This document shows positions 16,873 to 25,854 of a DNA stretch of 64,000 nt, one piece after another (the first letter of the stretch is position 1; each line of letters opens with the position of its first letter). The stretch is taken from contig NZ_LDWR01000021.1 of assembly GCF_001039005.1 (NCBI RefSeq), positions 124,001 through 188,000 on the forward strand. The letters run 5' to 3'. The translations under genes and the position numbers were made by a program. This DNA is from Burkholderia cepacia (GTDB lineage Bacteria; Pseudomonadota; Gammaproteobacteria; Burkholderiales; Burkholderiaceae). The notes beneath the pieces are model-generated. The model had not been told where the DNA came from and did no database searches. It was given only the letters and a program-made list of their open reading frames with translations.

Positions 16873-17250
16873 ATGCCGCTTCCGATGACCCGCATCATCC
16901 TGTACGTCCACGACGTTGCGTTGCTGAAGGCGTTCTACCAGCGGTATTTCGACCTCCCCGTCATCGAGGAAATCGACGGTGAATGGGTCGTGCTCGACGC
17001 GGGCGCGGTCGAACTGGCGCTGCATCTGGCCGGCCCGGCGTTTCGCCATGCCGCCGCGCCTGCGAACGCGAACGCCAGCCCCGTGAAGCTCGTGTTCAGG
17101 ATCGACGCCGGGATCGAAGCACATCGCGACCGGCTCGCCGGCGACGGTGTGATCGTGCGCGATCTCAAGCGCTACGCCGGTTTCCCGTACCGGATGGTTG
17201 ACGGCCTCGACCCGGAGGGCAATGTCTTTCAGGTGATGCAGCCGGACTGA
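16873..17250 (+). CDS. VOC (glyoxalase/bleomycin resistance) superfamily protein, 125 aa
   Basis: ATG at 16873 follows GAGGAAA. The protein has two beta-alpha-beta-beta-beta modules: TRIILYVHDVALLKAFYQRYFDLP with EWVVLDAGAVELALHL, then VKLVFRIDAGIEAHRDRLAGDG with YRMVDGLDPEGNVFQVMQ. The closing D-P-E-G-N-x-x-x-x-x-Q pattern, where the metal-binding glutamate of VOC enzymes normally falls, is replaced by Q in the last strand. The substrate is not predictable. It follows hmuV but nothing ties it to haem uptake. Confidence 0.82.
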   Translation: MPLPMTRIILYVHDVALLKAFYQRYFDLPVIEEIDGEWVVLDAGAVELALHLAGPAFRHAAAPANANASPVKLVFRIDAGIEAHRDRLAGDGVIVRDLKRYAGFPYRMVDGLDPEGNVFQVMQPD

Positions 17251-17268
17251 ATGCCGGCGCGGCCGCGC

Positions 17269-17880
17269 TCAATGCTCGACGTCCGCCGCGCCGAAGGTCC
17301 GCATCTTCCACCCGAGCCGCACGGCCAGCATCCGCATCGAGAATCCGGCCGCCAGCGCGACCACCGTCGCGAAGCCCGCATCGATACCGAGATGCTGCAT
17401 CCCGACATACAGCGCGCCCGTGACGAACGCGACGCTCGCGTACAGCTCCTCGCGCAGGATCAGCGGCATCTCGTTGCACAGCAGGTCGCGCAGCATCCCG
17501 CCGCAGACGCCCGTGATCGCGCCGGACAGCACGACGATGATCGGCGCCGTGCCGGTCGACGCGCCGATGTCGCAACCGATGATCGTAAACGCCGCGAGGC
17601 CGATCGCATCGACGGTGACGAACAGCGTCTTCATTCGCGCGACATGCCGTGCGGCCCACGACGCGACGGTCGCCGCGACGAGCGTGATCACGAGGTATTC
17701 GGGATGCGCGATCCAGCCGAGCGGATAGTGGCCGAGCAGCACGTCGCGCACGGTGCCGCCGCCGAGCGCCGTCACCGCGCCGATGAGCGCGAGCCCGAAG
17801 CGGTCCATCCCGCGCCGCATGCCCATCAGCGCCCCCGACATCGCTTCCGCGACGATCGCAATCAGATAAAGCGTATGCAT
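17269..17880 (-). CDS. TRIC/YicG-family cation channel protein (UPF0126), 203 aa
   Basis: Two tandem copies of the UPF0126 unit can be seen. The first has MSGALMGMRRGMDRFGLALIG followed by ALGGGTVRDVLLG (about residues 14-55), and the second FTIIGCDIGASTGTAPIIVVL followed by GVCGGMLRDLLCNEMPLI (about 98-140). The G-G-G-x-x-R-D motif in each is the ion-path signature of prokaryotic TRIC channels, which form trimeric potassium-selective pores. Seven helices are expected. The gene starts eight bases after the PBP1A stop and is probably cotranscribed with it. Confidence 0.88.
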   Translation of the reverse strand: MHTLYLIAIVAEAMSGALMGMRRGMDRFGLALIGAVTALGGGTVRDVLLGHYPLGWIAHPEYLVITLVAATVASWAARHVARMKTLFVTVDAIGLAAFTIIGCDIGASTGTAPIIVVLSGAITGVCGGMLRDLLCNEMPLILREELYASVAFVTGALYVGMQHLGIDAGFATVVALAAGFSMRMLAVRLGWKMRTFGAADVEH

Positions 17881-17888
17881 GGCGCGTG

Positions 17889-20006
17889 TCAGTCGTCGGT
17901 CCGGAACAGGTCGAGCACGCGTTCGCGCTCGGCCGCGTCTACTGCCGCGGGCATCGGCTCGTCGGGCTTGCCGTCGCCGGCCGGCGTATCCGGCGCATCC
18001 ACCGCCTGCGCGCCGCCGCATGCGAAACGGCTGCGGATGTACGGCGGCACATCGGCCGTGCACGTGCCGCGCGTGTATTCGGCGTAGACGAAGTCGCCGT
18101 CGATGAGCGCGACGTCCTGCGGCGGCGTCGCAGCGACCGGCGTGCGCCCGTCGACGGCCGCCTTCATGTAGTCGAGCCACACCGGCAGCGCCAGCGTCGC
18201 GCCGGTCGCGCGCCCCATCGGGCGCGGCGTGTCGTAACCGAGCCACGCGACCGCGACGATGCCCGACGAGTAGCCGGCGAACCACACATCCTTCGATCCG
18301 TTCGACGTGCCCGTCTTGCCGGCCGCGTCGTCGCGGCGCAGCGCGAGCGCGCCGCGCGCGGTGCCGGCCCGCACGACGTCGCGCAGCATGCTGTCCATCA
18401 CGAATGCGTTGCGGGCCGACACGACACGCTCGCCCGCCGGTGCCGTTGCTTCGTACATCGCGCCGCCATGGCGCTGCTTCACCGACAGGATCAGGCGCGG
18501 CTCCATCCGCGTCCCGCCGTTCGCGAACACGCTGTAGGCGCTCGCGAGTTCGAGCGGCGTCACCGCGCCCGCGCCGAGCGCGAGCGGCAGCGATGCCGGA
18601 TTGCGCTGCGCGTCGAATCCGAAATGCACCGCGTGCTGCTGCACGTAGCGTGCGTCGGTGGCCTGCATCAGGCTGACCGCGACCAGGTTCTTCGAGCGCA
18701 CGAGCCCGCGCCGCACCGGAATGAAACCCTCGTAGCGGTTGCCGAAATTGCGCGGACGCCACGGCTGCGCGCCGGTTTCCGCACGCGTGAGCGTGCGCTG
18801 CGTATCGTCGACGAGCACACCCGGGAAATAGCCCTTCTCCAGCGCCGCCGAATAGACGAACGGCTTGAAGCTCGAGCCCGGCTGGCGGTACGCCTGCAGC
18901 GCATGGTCGAACACGTTGCGGCTGAAATCCGCGCCGCCGACGAGCGCGAGCATGTCGCCCGTCGCCGCGTCGAGCGACACGAGTGCGCCTTCGAGTCCGT
19001 TGCGCGCATCGCGCTTCGCGCGTGGCTGCCGGCTCAGCGTGCGCTCGAGCGCGGCTTCGGCCGCGCGCTGGTCGCGCATCGAGATCGACGTCGTCACGTC
19101 GAGGCCGAGCGTATAAGCGTCGTCGTGGAAGCGCTCGACCATCATCCGACGTGCGCGCTCGGCAACGTACGGCGCGGCGATGATGCCGGGCGGCGGCGTG
19201 GTCGCCAGCGCGATCGGCGCATCGACGGCCGCGCGGTAGGTCGCGTCGTCGAGCTGGCCGAGCGCATGCATCCGCCCGAGCACATAGTTGCGCCGCGCGG
19301 TCGCGCGCGCCGGATTGACGACCGGGTTGAACGCGGACGGCGCCTTCGGCAACCCCGCGAGCACGGCCGCCTCGCCTGCGCTCAACGCGTCGAGCGGCTT
19401 GCCGAAATACACGTTCGCGGCCGCCGCGAAACCGTACGCGCGCTCGCCCAGATAGATCTCGTTCATGTACAGCTCGAGCAGCTTGTCCTTGCTGTATTCG
19501 CGTTCGAGCTTGGCTGCCATCAGGATCTCGGCGAGCTTGCGGCTCAGCACCTTGTCGCGCGTCAGGTAGAAGTTGCGCGCGACCTGCATCGTGATCGTGC
19601 TGCCGCCCTGCCCCGGCTGCCCCGTCACGACGTTCGCGAACGTCGCGCGCGCGAGGCCGCCGACATCGACCGCGCCGTGCTGGTAGAACTTCGCGTCCTC
19701 GGCGGCGAGCAGCGCATGCCGCATCAGCGGCGGGATGCGTTCGAGCGGCACGAACTCGCGCCGCTCGACGCCGTATTCGGCCAGCAGGTCGCCATCGCGC
19801 GAGAAGATCCGCAGCGGCAGCGCCGGACGATAGACGGCCAGGTGCTCGACGGACGGCAACTGCGCCCAGATGCGCTGGATCGTCCACGCGCCGATGCCCG
19901 CGCACGCGAGCGTCAGGCCGAGCAGCGCGCCCGCGAGTGTGCGCCACACGCGTCGGCGGCGCGGCGGCGCGGGTTGCGGCGGAGGGGATGCGGTGTGGTC
20001 GGTCAT
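17889..20006 (-). CDS. Bifunctional penicillin-binding protein 1A-type (transglycosylase/transpeptidase), 705 aa
   Basis: A short basic cytoplasmic tail and one N-terminal membrane helix (TLAGALLGLTLACAGIGAW) are followed by the GT51 domain: EDAKFYQHGAVDVGG, GGSTITMQVARNFYL and KLEREYSKDKLLELYMNEIYLG. The transpeptidase domain has GSSFKPF with the active serine near residue 378, SKN, and KTGTS near residue 590. It polymerises and cross-links peptidoglycan in the periplasm. At 705 residues it is shorter than E. coli PBP1a (850), lacking much of the inserted outer domain. It is probably a second class A enzyme in addition to the housekeeping one. Confidence 0.92.
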   Translation of the reverse strand: MTDHTASPPPQPAPPRRRRVWRTLAGALLGLTLACAGIGAWTIQRIWAQLPSVEHLAVYRPALPLRIFSRDGDLLAEYGVERREFVPLERIPPLMRHALLAAEDAKFYQHGAVDVGGLARATFANVVTGQPGQGGSTITMQVARNFYLTRDKVLSRKLAEILMAAKLEREYSKDKLLELYMNEIYLGERAYGFAAAANVYFGKPLDALSAGEAAVLAGLPKAPSAFNPVVNPARATARRNYVLGRMHALGQLDDATYRAAVDAPIALATTPPPGIIAAPYVAERARRMMVERFHDDAYTLGLDVTTSISMRDQRAAEAALERTLSRQPRAKRDARNGLEGALVSLDAATGDMLALVGGADFSRNVFDHALQAYRQPGSSFKPFVYSAALEKGYFPGVLVDDTQRTLTRAETGAQPWRPRNFGNRYEGFIPVRRGLVRSKNLVAVSLMQATDARYVQQHAVHFGFDAQRNPASLPLALGAGAVTPLELASAYSVFANGGTRMEPRLILSVKQRHGGAMYEATAPAGERVVSARNAFVMDSMLRDVVRAGTARGALALRRDDAAGKTGTSNGSKDVWFAGYSSGIVAVAWLGYDTPRPMGRATGATLALPVWLDYMKAAVDGRTPVAATPPQDVALIDGDFVYAEYTRGTCTADVPPYIRSRFACGGAQAVDAPDTPAGDGKPDEPMPAAVDAAERERVLDLFRTDD

Positions 20007-20564
20007 GTCGGGCTCCTTCTTCGATGCCGCGACGGCCGGCGCGCGATTGACGCCGACCGGTCACGGAAGGCGCGCATTGTCGAAGGGATGACGCGAAACC
20101 GGAACATTCTTTAGCCAAAGTTTGGCTGGCTAAATTTTATTTAGGAAAGCGTGCCCGAACCGTTCGCGCGTCTCGCGTAGGGCGCGGACCTGATCGACGT
20201 CGCGCACGGTGATACAGGTCGCGCCAGCCGAGCGGCGGCATGCCGCAGGCGATCACGTGACGGGTGCCCGACCGGATCTTGCGACCGCGGGATGAAGGGA
20301 GGCTGGGGACTCGTTCACGGCACGTCGCCGCTGACGGGAAGCGACGAGCGACGCACGGGGGAACCCGAGCGGGAATGCGCGGCGCGACCGAGGCCCGGCG
20401 GCCGTTGCTGCACCGCTTCCACGCGTGAACCCCATCCGGCCCGATATCGCGCCGGATTGCGCCTATCATGAAATCTCGGGTCATCGGCCGCGCATGATCC
20501 GGCGTTTTGGCAGCCGCGCGCGATCGCGGGTTCGGCAGACAGATCGGCAAACGAGGGAGTCGTC
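20007..20564. promoter_or_regulatory. Divergent promoter region of PBP1A and sorAB with nested palindromes
   Basis: No convincing gene in these 558 bases; the frames present have no ribosome-binding site and the arginine-rich composition of shadow translation. At 20110-20134 two inverted repeats are nested: TTTAGCCA paired with TGGCTAAA, and inside it AGCCAAA-G-TTTGGCT. An A/T-rich stretch TTTTATTTAGG follows. This is the likely operator/promoter for PBP1A, for sorA, or for both. Confidence 0.5.
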
Positions 20565-21797
20565 ATGGCAGACCCACATGATCCACGGCGCCGTCACCTG
20601 ATGCGGGCCGCCGCCGCTGGCGGCCTGCTGGCCGTCGGCGCAAGCTGGTATCGCCGCGCATGCGCGGCCGACGCGGTCACGCTGCCGTTCGAGAACGGGC
20701 TGCGCGAACTGACCCACGACTTTCCGCAAAAGGGCGAAATGCTGCTGGTGCGCATCCGCCCCCCGCTGCTCGAAACACCTTTCTCCGTGTTCGATGACGG
20801 CGTATTCACGCCGAACGACCGGTTCTTCGTGCGATGGCACCTCGCCAACATCCCGGCGCGGATCGACGCCGGCGCGTTCCGGCTCGCCGTGCACGGGCTC
20901 GTCGACCGCCCGCTCGAACTGAGCCTGCGCGACCTCATGAGCGGCTTTCCGCGCGTCGAAGTCGCCGCCGTCAATCAGTGCGCCGGCAATTCGCGCGGCT
21001 TCTTCAAGCCCCGCGTCGCCGGCGGCGAATGGGGCAACGGCGCAATGGGCAACGCGCGCTGGACCGGCGTGCGGCTCAAGGACATCCTCGATCGGGCGGG
21101 CGTGAAGGCGGGCGCGGTGCAGGTCCGCTTCAACGGCCTGGACAAGGGCGTGCTGCCCGCCACGCCGTCCTTCATCAAGGCGCTCGACGTCGACCGCGCG
21201 CGGGACGGCGAAGTGATCGTCGCGTTCGGGATGAACGGGCAGCCGCTGCCGCTGCTCAACGGCTTCCCGCTGCGCCTCGTCGTGCCGGGCTGGTATTCGA
21301 CGTACTGGGTGAAGATGCTGAACGACATCGAGGTCATCGACCGGCGCGACGACAATTTCTGGATGGCGAAGGCCTATCAGATTCCCGACACGCCGCACGC
21401 GAGCATTCAGCCCGGGCAGGCCGGCGTCAAGACCGTGCCGATCAGCCGGATGGTGCCGCGATCGTTCATCACCAACCTCGACGACGGCGCCGTGATCGCG
21501 CTGGACCGGCCGCAGACGGTCCGGGGCATCGCGTTCGGCGGCGACACGGGCGTGCGCAAGGTACTGTTCTCCCATGATGGCGGCGCGTCCTGGGCGACGG
21601 CGCGCCTCGGGAAGGACTACGGCAAGTACAGCTTGCGCCGCTGGGAGGCGCAGTTCACGCCACACCGCGCCGGACAGGCCGTGTTGCAGGTCAAGGCGAT
21701 CAACGACGGCGGCGTCGAGCAGCCGGACACGCCGAACTGGAATCCGGCCGGCTACATGCGCAACGTGGTCGAAACGACGCATGTATTCGTCGCGTGA
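20565..21797 (+). CDS. sorA: Sulfite dehydrogenase molybdopterin subunit SorA-like, 410 aa
   Basis: It opens with a twin-arginine signal (PRRRHLMRAAAAGGLLAVGA) for export of the folded cofactor enzyme. The sulfite-oxidase-type molybdopterin domain contains the Mo-ligating cysteine at Cys139 in AAVNQCAGNSRGFF, followed by WTGVRLKDIL and GFPLRLVVPGWYSTYWVKML. A Mo-co dimerisation domain ends the protein (GGDTGVRKVLFSHDGGASW). It should oxidise sulfite to sulfate in the periplasm, passing electrons to the cytochrome encoded next. The SoxC branch is an alternative, but no sox genes are near. Confidence 0.88.
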   Translation: MADPHDPRRRHLMRAAAAGGLLAVGASWYRRACAADAVTLPFENGLRELTHDFPQKGEMLLVRIRPPLLETPFSVFDDGVFTPNDRFFVRWHLANIPARIDAGAFRLAVHGLVDRPLELSLRDLMSGFPRVEVAAVNQCAGNSRGFFKPRVAGGEWGNGAMGNARWTGVRLKDILDRAGVKAGAVQVRFNGLDKGVLPATPSFIKALDVDRARDGEVIVAFGMNGQPLPLLNGFPLRLVVPGWYSTYWVKMLNDIEVIDRRDDNFWMAKAYQIPDTPHASIQPGQAGVKTVPISRMVPRSFITNLDDGAVIALDRPQTVRGIAFGGDTGVRKVLFSHDGGASWATARLGKDYGKYSLRRWEAQFTPHRAGQAVLQVKAINDGGVEQPDTPNWNPAGYMRNVVETTHVFVA

Positions 21798-21807
21798 GGA
21801 GCCGATC

Positions 21808-22152
21808 ATGATGAAGACGTGTGCCGCGATCCTGCTCGCAGCGGTGACCTGCGCGGGAGGCGCCGCAATGGCGGAAACGGGCAAGACGGCGCGCGCCGCG
21901 CCGACCGGAACGGTCGAGGTCGCGTTGCCCGGCGATACGCAGAAGTTTCCGCCCGGCCCGGGCGCCGATCTCGCGAACCTGCATTGCCTGATCTGCCATT
22001 CGGTCGACATGGTGACCCGGCAACCGCTGCTGTCGTTCCAGGAGTGGAAGGCGGAGGTCATCAAGATGCGTGCGGTCTATGGCGCGCCGTTGCCGCCCGA
22101 GGCGATCGACGACCTCGCGCGATATCTGACCGCGATCAACGGGAAGCCGTGA
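21808..22152 (+). CDS. sorB: Monohaem cytochrome c subunit SorB-like, 114 aa
   Basis: ATG at 21808 lies after GAGGAG that overlaps the sorA stop, with ten bases between the genes. A signal peptide (ILLAAVTCAGGAAMA-E) precedes a single haem c site CLICH at residues 60-64. The downstream methionine in EVIKMRAVYGAPLP is the probable sixth haem ligand. Small cytochromes of this type form the SorB subunit that accepts electrons from SorA. The pairing and order support the sulfite dehydrogenase call. Confidence 0.87.
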   Translation: MMKTCAAILLAAVTCAGGAAMAETGKTARAAPTGTVEVALPGDTQKFPPGPGADLANLHCLICHSVDMVTRQPLLSFQEWKAEVIKMRAVYGAPLPPEAIDDLARYLTAINGKP

Positions 22153-22207
22153 CGTATCGCAACGGGCGTCGCACGCGCGTGACCGTGATGATCTCCCGGA
22201 AAGGAAA

Positions 22208-22238
22208 CAGCCCGATCAGCGTACGCTGAATCGGGCTG
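22208..22238 (+). repeat. Hairpin behind sorB
   Basis: CAGCCCGAT and ATCGGGCTG form a 9-bp stem enclosing a second small palindrome CAGCGTACGCTG. No T run follows, so termination alone is uncertain. Confidence 0.5.
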
Positions 22239-22263
22239 CCTCGGTCAGGCTGACCATCTCGTC

Positions 22264-22296
22264 AAAGCCCGCCAGAATGCACCGGCGGGCTTTCGC
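22264..22296. terminator. Bidirectional terminator between sorB and allE
   Basis: AAAGCCCGCC-AGAATGCACC-GGCGGGCTTT, perfect 10-bp stem between convergent genes with A and T runs on the two sides. Confidence 0.8.
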
Positions 22297-22317
22297 ATTC
22301 GACTGCTGGCGCGGCGC

Positions 22318-23154
22318 TTAGCGCGCGGGGTTCAGCGTCAGGTTCATGTGACGGTTCACATCCTTGTACAGCAGGTAGCGGAAGCGGCCAGGGCCACCCG
22401 AATAGCATGCCTGCGGGCAGAACGCGCGCAGCCACATGAAATCGCCCGCTTCGACCTCGACCCAGTCCTGGTTCAGGCGATAGACGGCCTTGCCTTCGAG
22501 CACATACAGGCCATGCTCCATCACGTGCGTTTCGGCGAACGGAATCACGCCGCCCGGCTCGAACGTCACGATGTTCACGTGCATGTCGTGGCGCATGTCG
22601 CTCATGTCGACGAAACGCGTCGTCACCCACGCGCCGTTGGTGCCCGGCATCGGGATCGGCTCGACGTCCTGCTCGTTGGTCACGAAGGCTTCGGGAAGCG
22701 GAATGCCGTCGACGACCTGGTAATGCTTGCGGACCCAATGGAAACGCACCGCGGCATCGCTGACGTTGTGCAGCGTCCAGTCCGCGCCCGGCGGAATGAA
22801 TGCGTAGCCGCCCGGCTTCAGCACGTGCTTCTTGCCCTGCAGCGTCAGCTCGGCTTCGCCTTCGACGACGAACAGCACGGCTTCGGCGTTCTTGTCCTGC
22901 TCGGGCTTGTCGCTGCCGCCGCCCGGGTTCACTTCGACGATGTACTGCGAGAAGGTTTCGGCGAAACCCGACAGCGGGCGAGCGATCACCCACAGGCGCG
23001 TGTTCGTCCAGAACGGCAGCCAGCTCGTGACGATGTCGCGCATCACCCCCTTCGGGATCACCGCGTACGCCTCGGTGAACATCGCGCGATCGGTCAGCAG
23101 ATCGGTCTGCGGCGGGTGGCCGCCATGCGGCGCGTAATACGTTGTCTTAGACAT
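22318..23154 (-). CDS. allE: (S)-ureidoglycine aminohydrolase (AllE/UGlyAH), 278 aa
   Basis: A bicupin protein of the length expected for UGlyAH. The N-terminal part TYYAPHGGHPPQTDLLTDRAMF with YAVIPKGVMRDIVTS is the family opening. The second cupin contains FAETHVMEHGLYVLEG, whose Glu and two His form the manganese site. It releases ammonia from (S)-ureidoglycine in allantoin breakdown, giving ureidoglycolate. No other allantoin gene is adjacent in the window, though a purine permease lies at the left edge. The gene has an unusually long 5' flank (23155-24029). Confidence 0.9.
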   Translation of the reverse strand: MSKTTYYAPHGGHPPQTDLLTDRAMFTEAYAVIPKGVMRDIVTSWLPFWTNTRLWVIARPLSGFAETFSQYIVEVNPGGGSDKPEQDKNAEAVLFVVEGEAELTLQGKKHVLKPGGYAFIPPGADWTLHNVSDAAVRFHWVRKHYQVVDGIPLPEAFVTNEQDVEPIPMPGTNGAWVTTRFVDMSDMRHDMHVNIVTFEPGGVIPFAETHVMEHGLYVLEGKAVYRLNQDWVEVEAGDFMWLRAFCPQACYSGGPGRFRYLLYKDVNRHMNLTLNPAR

Positions 23155-24029
23155 AGTGCATCCAGGCAATGGGTTGGTCCGGCCCCTGGCGCAAACGGCA
23201 TCGGGCGGCTTGCAGGCGCGTGGGGCGCGCATGCGGCGGCGGGACATCGTTGCCGGGGTGGCTTGAAAGCGCATGCGCCTTCGTTCGGTCGGCCAGGCGT
23301 CGCGACGGGTCCGTCCGGTTCATCGGACGCGGCGGCCCATGCTTGTGGGTCCGGCGGCCGCGCCGCGGAACTCGCGACAGGCGGCGAGGTGTGCGGCTGA
23401 CGGCACGGTTCGACTCCGTACGCGGGCATCGTTGACGATAGCGAAGTCGATCGCCAGCGACCAATTAAATGTTGCGATGATATCCATTCGATTTCCCACT
23501 ACCTGCCGGCACCCGCGATGCGCGGTGAAACGGCTTGGCGCGGCGGCCTGCATATCAGGGAAATCCTGACGGCCGGCGTATTGCACACGAAGCACCGGGA
23601 CGATCGATGCGGCGCCTCCGATCGCAGCCATACCGGCGGCGCGATGCAGGTCGCGATACATCTGGTTACGCGGATGGCAAACGGTCGATGTGCGCTCGGG
23701 TGCGGGTGGCTCCGCTCCCGATGCAAACCTTCACCTTGCCGGAACGGATTGACGCGACGAACGCGAACGGAAAATGGATGGCGTTCGCGGATCTGCGCAG
23801 GCGCACTCAGGCGCGGCAGGCGGTAGGGTCGGGAAGCGGGGAAATACGACGAGGGGGAAATGGCCGGCCCGTCGATCGGGCACATGGCAGCGGCTGATGA
23901 AGCCGGAAAGGGTCGCCGGTCTGGCCGGCGATGGCGGCCCGGCAGGCCGCCGGGCCGATTCTCGCGTCGGGTGCCGACGCCGTCGGCGCGGCGGTGCGCG
24001 GGTCGCGCACCGTGCCGCGCCAGCGGCGA
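23155..24029. other. 875-base stretch without a supportable gene
   Basis: No frame here has both a ribosome-binding site and sensible composition. The one suggestive piece is on the plus strand from ATG 23720: MQTFTLPERIDATNANGKW resembles the first strand and helix of STAS-type anti-sigma antagonists, but the frame soon becomes basic low-complexity sequence. It could be the stump of a decayed gene. An A/T-richer patch near 23455-23500 (AATTAAATG, GATGATATCC) may be the promoter of allE. Confidence 0.4.
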
Positions 24030-24494
24030 TCAGTCCCAGTCGCGGTGGTGATGATGCTTGTGGCGACGATAGCCGCGATCGCCGCGATCGCCGCGATAAC
24101 CGCGATCGCCGTAATCGCGTTCGTACGAGCTGCGCGACATGTTGCCGCCGAGCGCCGCACCCGCGCCGCCGCCGACCGCTGCGCCCAGCAGGCCGCCCGT
24201 TCGGCCGCCCATCGCGTTGCCCGCCGCGGTACCTGCGCCGCCGCCGAGTGCGCCGCCGATGATCGCGCCGGTGCGCTCGCGACGGTTCGACGTCACCGCG
24301 CCACCCGCGCCGCCGCCGATGGCGCCGCCGATTACCGAGCCGGTGCTGCCACCGACCGCGCCGCCGACCGCTGCGCCGGCTACCCCGCCGAGCGCGCCGC
24401 CAAGCGCGTTATTCAAGTCACCTGCCAATGCCGGCAGTGCAGTCGTGCCGGTCAGCGCGGCGACGACGAGAGCGGGGGCGATTTTCTTCCACAT
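24030..24494 (-). CDS. Secreted glycine-zipper protein, 154 aa
   Basis: ATG at 24494 follows AAGGAAG and gives a signal peptide (MWKKIAPALVVAALTGTTALPALA-G). The mature protein is a long glycine zipper (repeated GGAIGGGAGGAV, GGALGGGAGTAAGNA and similar, about residues 28-118). A charged tyrosine/arginine tail follows (SYERDYGDRGYRGDRGDRGYRRHKHHHHRDWD in pieces) with four consecutive histidines near the end. Glycine zippers insert in membranes as packed helices; such proteins are common in the outer envelope of betaproteobacteria. The His-rich tail could bind metal. Function unknown. Confidence 0.75.
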   Translation of the reverse strand: MWKKIAPALVVAALTGTTALPALAGDLNNALGGALGGVAGAAVGGAVGGSTGSVIGGAIGGGAGGAVTSNRRERTGAIIGGALGGGAGTAAGNAMGGRTGGLLGAAVGGGAGAALGGNMSRSSYERDYGDRGYRGDRGDRGYRRHKHHHHRDWD

Positions 24495-24871
24495 TCCCGT
24501 ATTCTTCCTTGTTCGCAATCTGGTTATCGAAGGTCCGCTCGGTACGACGATCTGAATCGATCGACGTCGGTTCAGGCATTGTGCCGAACCCCGGACCAAT
24601 TCATTTCATTGAGCTTGCGGCGAAGAATAGCACCGGTCCCGCACCGTTGCCGTGGACATTCTGGTAACAAGTTGTTTACGAATAACGGACGTCGAACGGC
24701 GACCCCGGGATCTCCGAAAACCCGCGCCGGCATTGGCTTCGGCAGGAATCTGGCGGTGCGGAACGACAGGCCGGCGACACGTGGCGTCGCACGTTTGAGA
24801 CACACGTGGCAACACATCGGGCACGCGCCGTGAGCGCGCACCGAAATGCCGGTCGGGGCGAGATGAGGGGG
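24495..24871. other. Intergenic stretch before the glycine-zipper gene
   Basis: About 377 bases between the glycine-zipper gene and the end of the methyltransferase gene, both on the minus strand. No gene seen. An A/T-rich patch at about 24664-24690 (AACAAGTTGTTTACGAATAAC) is a plausible promoter for the glycine-zipper gene. Confidence 0.4.
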
Positions 24872-25531
24872 TCAGTACACGCCGGGCAGCAACCGCCAGG
24901 TCCGCGCGCAATACGCGTCATATTCGGCCCCGAATTGAGAACGCAGCAGCGCCTCTTCGGAACGGATGCGCGCGACGAGCGGCACCATCATCAGTACGAC
25001 CAGCAGCACGCCGACACTGGAGCGGAACGCCAGCGCCCAGCCGACCGAGTTGACGAGCAGGCCGAGATAACTCGGATTGCGGATGCGGCGGTAGATGCCG
25101 TCGGTCACGAGCGTATGGCCCGGCTGGATCGCGACGAGCCCGCTGAAGCGTTTGCCGAGCACGAACACGGGCCAGATGCGCAACGCACCGCCCGCGATGT
25201 ACAGCACGACGCCGAACCATCGCACCGCATCGCCGCCGAAGGTCCAGACATCGAGCCGGTCGGTCAGCGCGGGCAGGTACGCGAGCAGGAACCCGCTCAC
25301 CGCGAACGCCGCGAGCACCCAGCGGTTGTCGCGGTTCTCGCGCTCGCCGGCGCTCAGGTTGCCTTCGGTGAACATCGCGGCAGCGGCCATCACGAACGTC
25401 GCGACGACCACCACGGTCAGCGGCGGATGCGAGAAGAACGCGGCGAACCCGCCGCTGCCGAGCACGGCGAGCCCGAGATAGACGAGCGTGGATACGCCCG
25501 ACACGACTGCGACCTTGCGGGTGACTGACAT
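24872..25531 (-). CDS. Isoprenylcysteine carboxyl methyltransferase (ICMT)-family membrane protein, 219 aa
   Basis: ATG at 25531 is chosen over an upstream in-frame start at 25582 because it places a hydrophobic helix at the N terminus. Five to six helices precede the C-terminal SAM-binding core typical of the ICMT/PEMT group: PGHTLVTDGIYRRIRNPSYLGLL followed by EEALLRSQFGAEYDAYCARTWRLLPGVY. The R-x-P-x-Y...E-E-x-x-x-x-x-x-x-x-G-x-x-Y-x-x-Y pattern is complete. Bacterial members methylate small lipophilic or isoprenoid substrates; the real substrate is unknown. Confidence 0.85.
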   Translation of the reverse strand: MSVTRKVAVVSGVSTLVYLGLAVLGSGGFAAFFSHPPLTVVVVATFVMAAAAMFTEGNLSAGERENRDNRWVLAAFAVSGFLLAYLPALTDRLDVWTFGGDAVRWFGVVLYIAGGALRIWPVFVLGKRFSGLVAIQPGHTLVTDGIYRRIRNPSYLGLLVNSVGWALAFRSSVGVLLVVLMMVPLVARIRSEEALLRSQFGAEYDAYCARTWRLLPGVY

Positions 25532-25686
25532 GGCTGCCTCGCCGGGATGCGCTTTCCTGTGAAGTATAGGAACCGCGCGCACGCCGCGCAGCGCGCCGTC
25601 GTCATGCGGCGCGCGAACCCGCGCGACTCGTCCGGCGCAAGGCGGCGGCCCGGACCGGTGCGGCCCGGGTCACGCCCGGTGCAGGA

Positions 25687-25854
25687 TCAGCGGATGCGGA
25701 AGTTGCCGCCGATCCCGACGCTGACGGGCGGCGCGTAATACGCCGGCGCGTAGCCGTAATAGGCCGGCGCGGGTGCGTAGTAGCCGTACGGCGGCGCGAC
25801 GTAGCAGCCGGACAGGCCGCCGATCAGGGCAAGCGTGATGAGAAGTCTGGACAT
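25687..25854 (-). CDS. Small tyrosine/proline-rich lipoprotein, 55 aa
   Basis: ATG at 25854 gives a type II signal peptide with lipobox LSGC (Cys17). The mature 39 residues are a repetitive run of Tyr, Pro and Ala (YYAPAPAYYGYAPAYYAPP) followed by VSVGIGGNFRIR. Such small Tyr/Pro-rich lipoproteins are common in Burkholderia and probably line the outer membrane; function unknown. A similar Tyr/Pro-rich composition is seen in the protein at 60051-60383. Confidence 0.75.
   Translation of the reverse strand: MSRLLITLALIGGLSGCYVAPPYGYYAPAPAYYGYAPAYYAPPVSVGIGGNFRIR

Noticed and set aside
17886..20114. 742-residue open frame on the plus strand opposite PBP1A
   Set aside because: Composition is that of an antisense shadow in high-GC DNA and it lies over a clear penicillin-binding protein.
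20137..20550. 137-residue minus-strand frame upstream of sorA
   Set aside because: No ribosome-binding site, many Arg/Pro residues, no family pattern; treated as promoter region.
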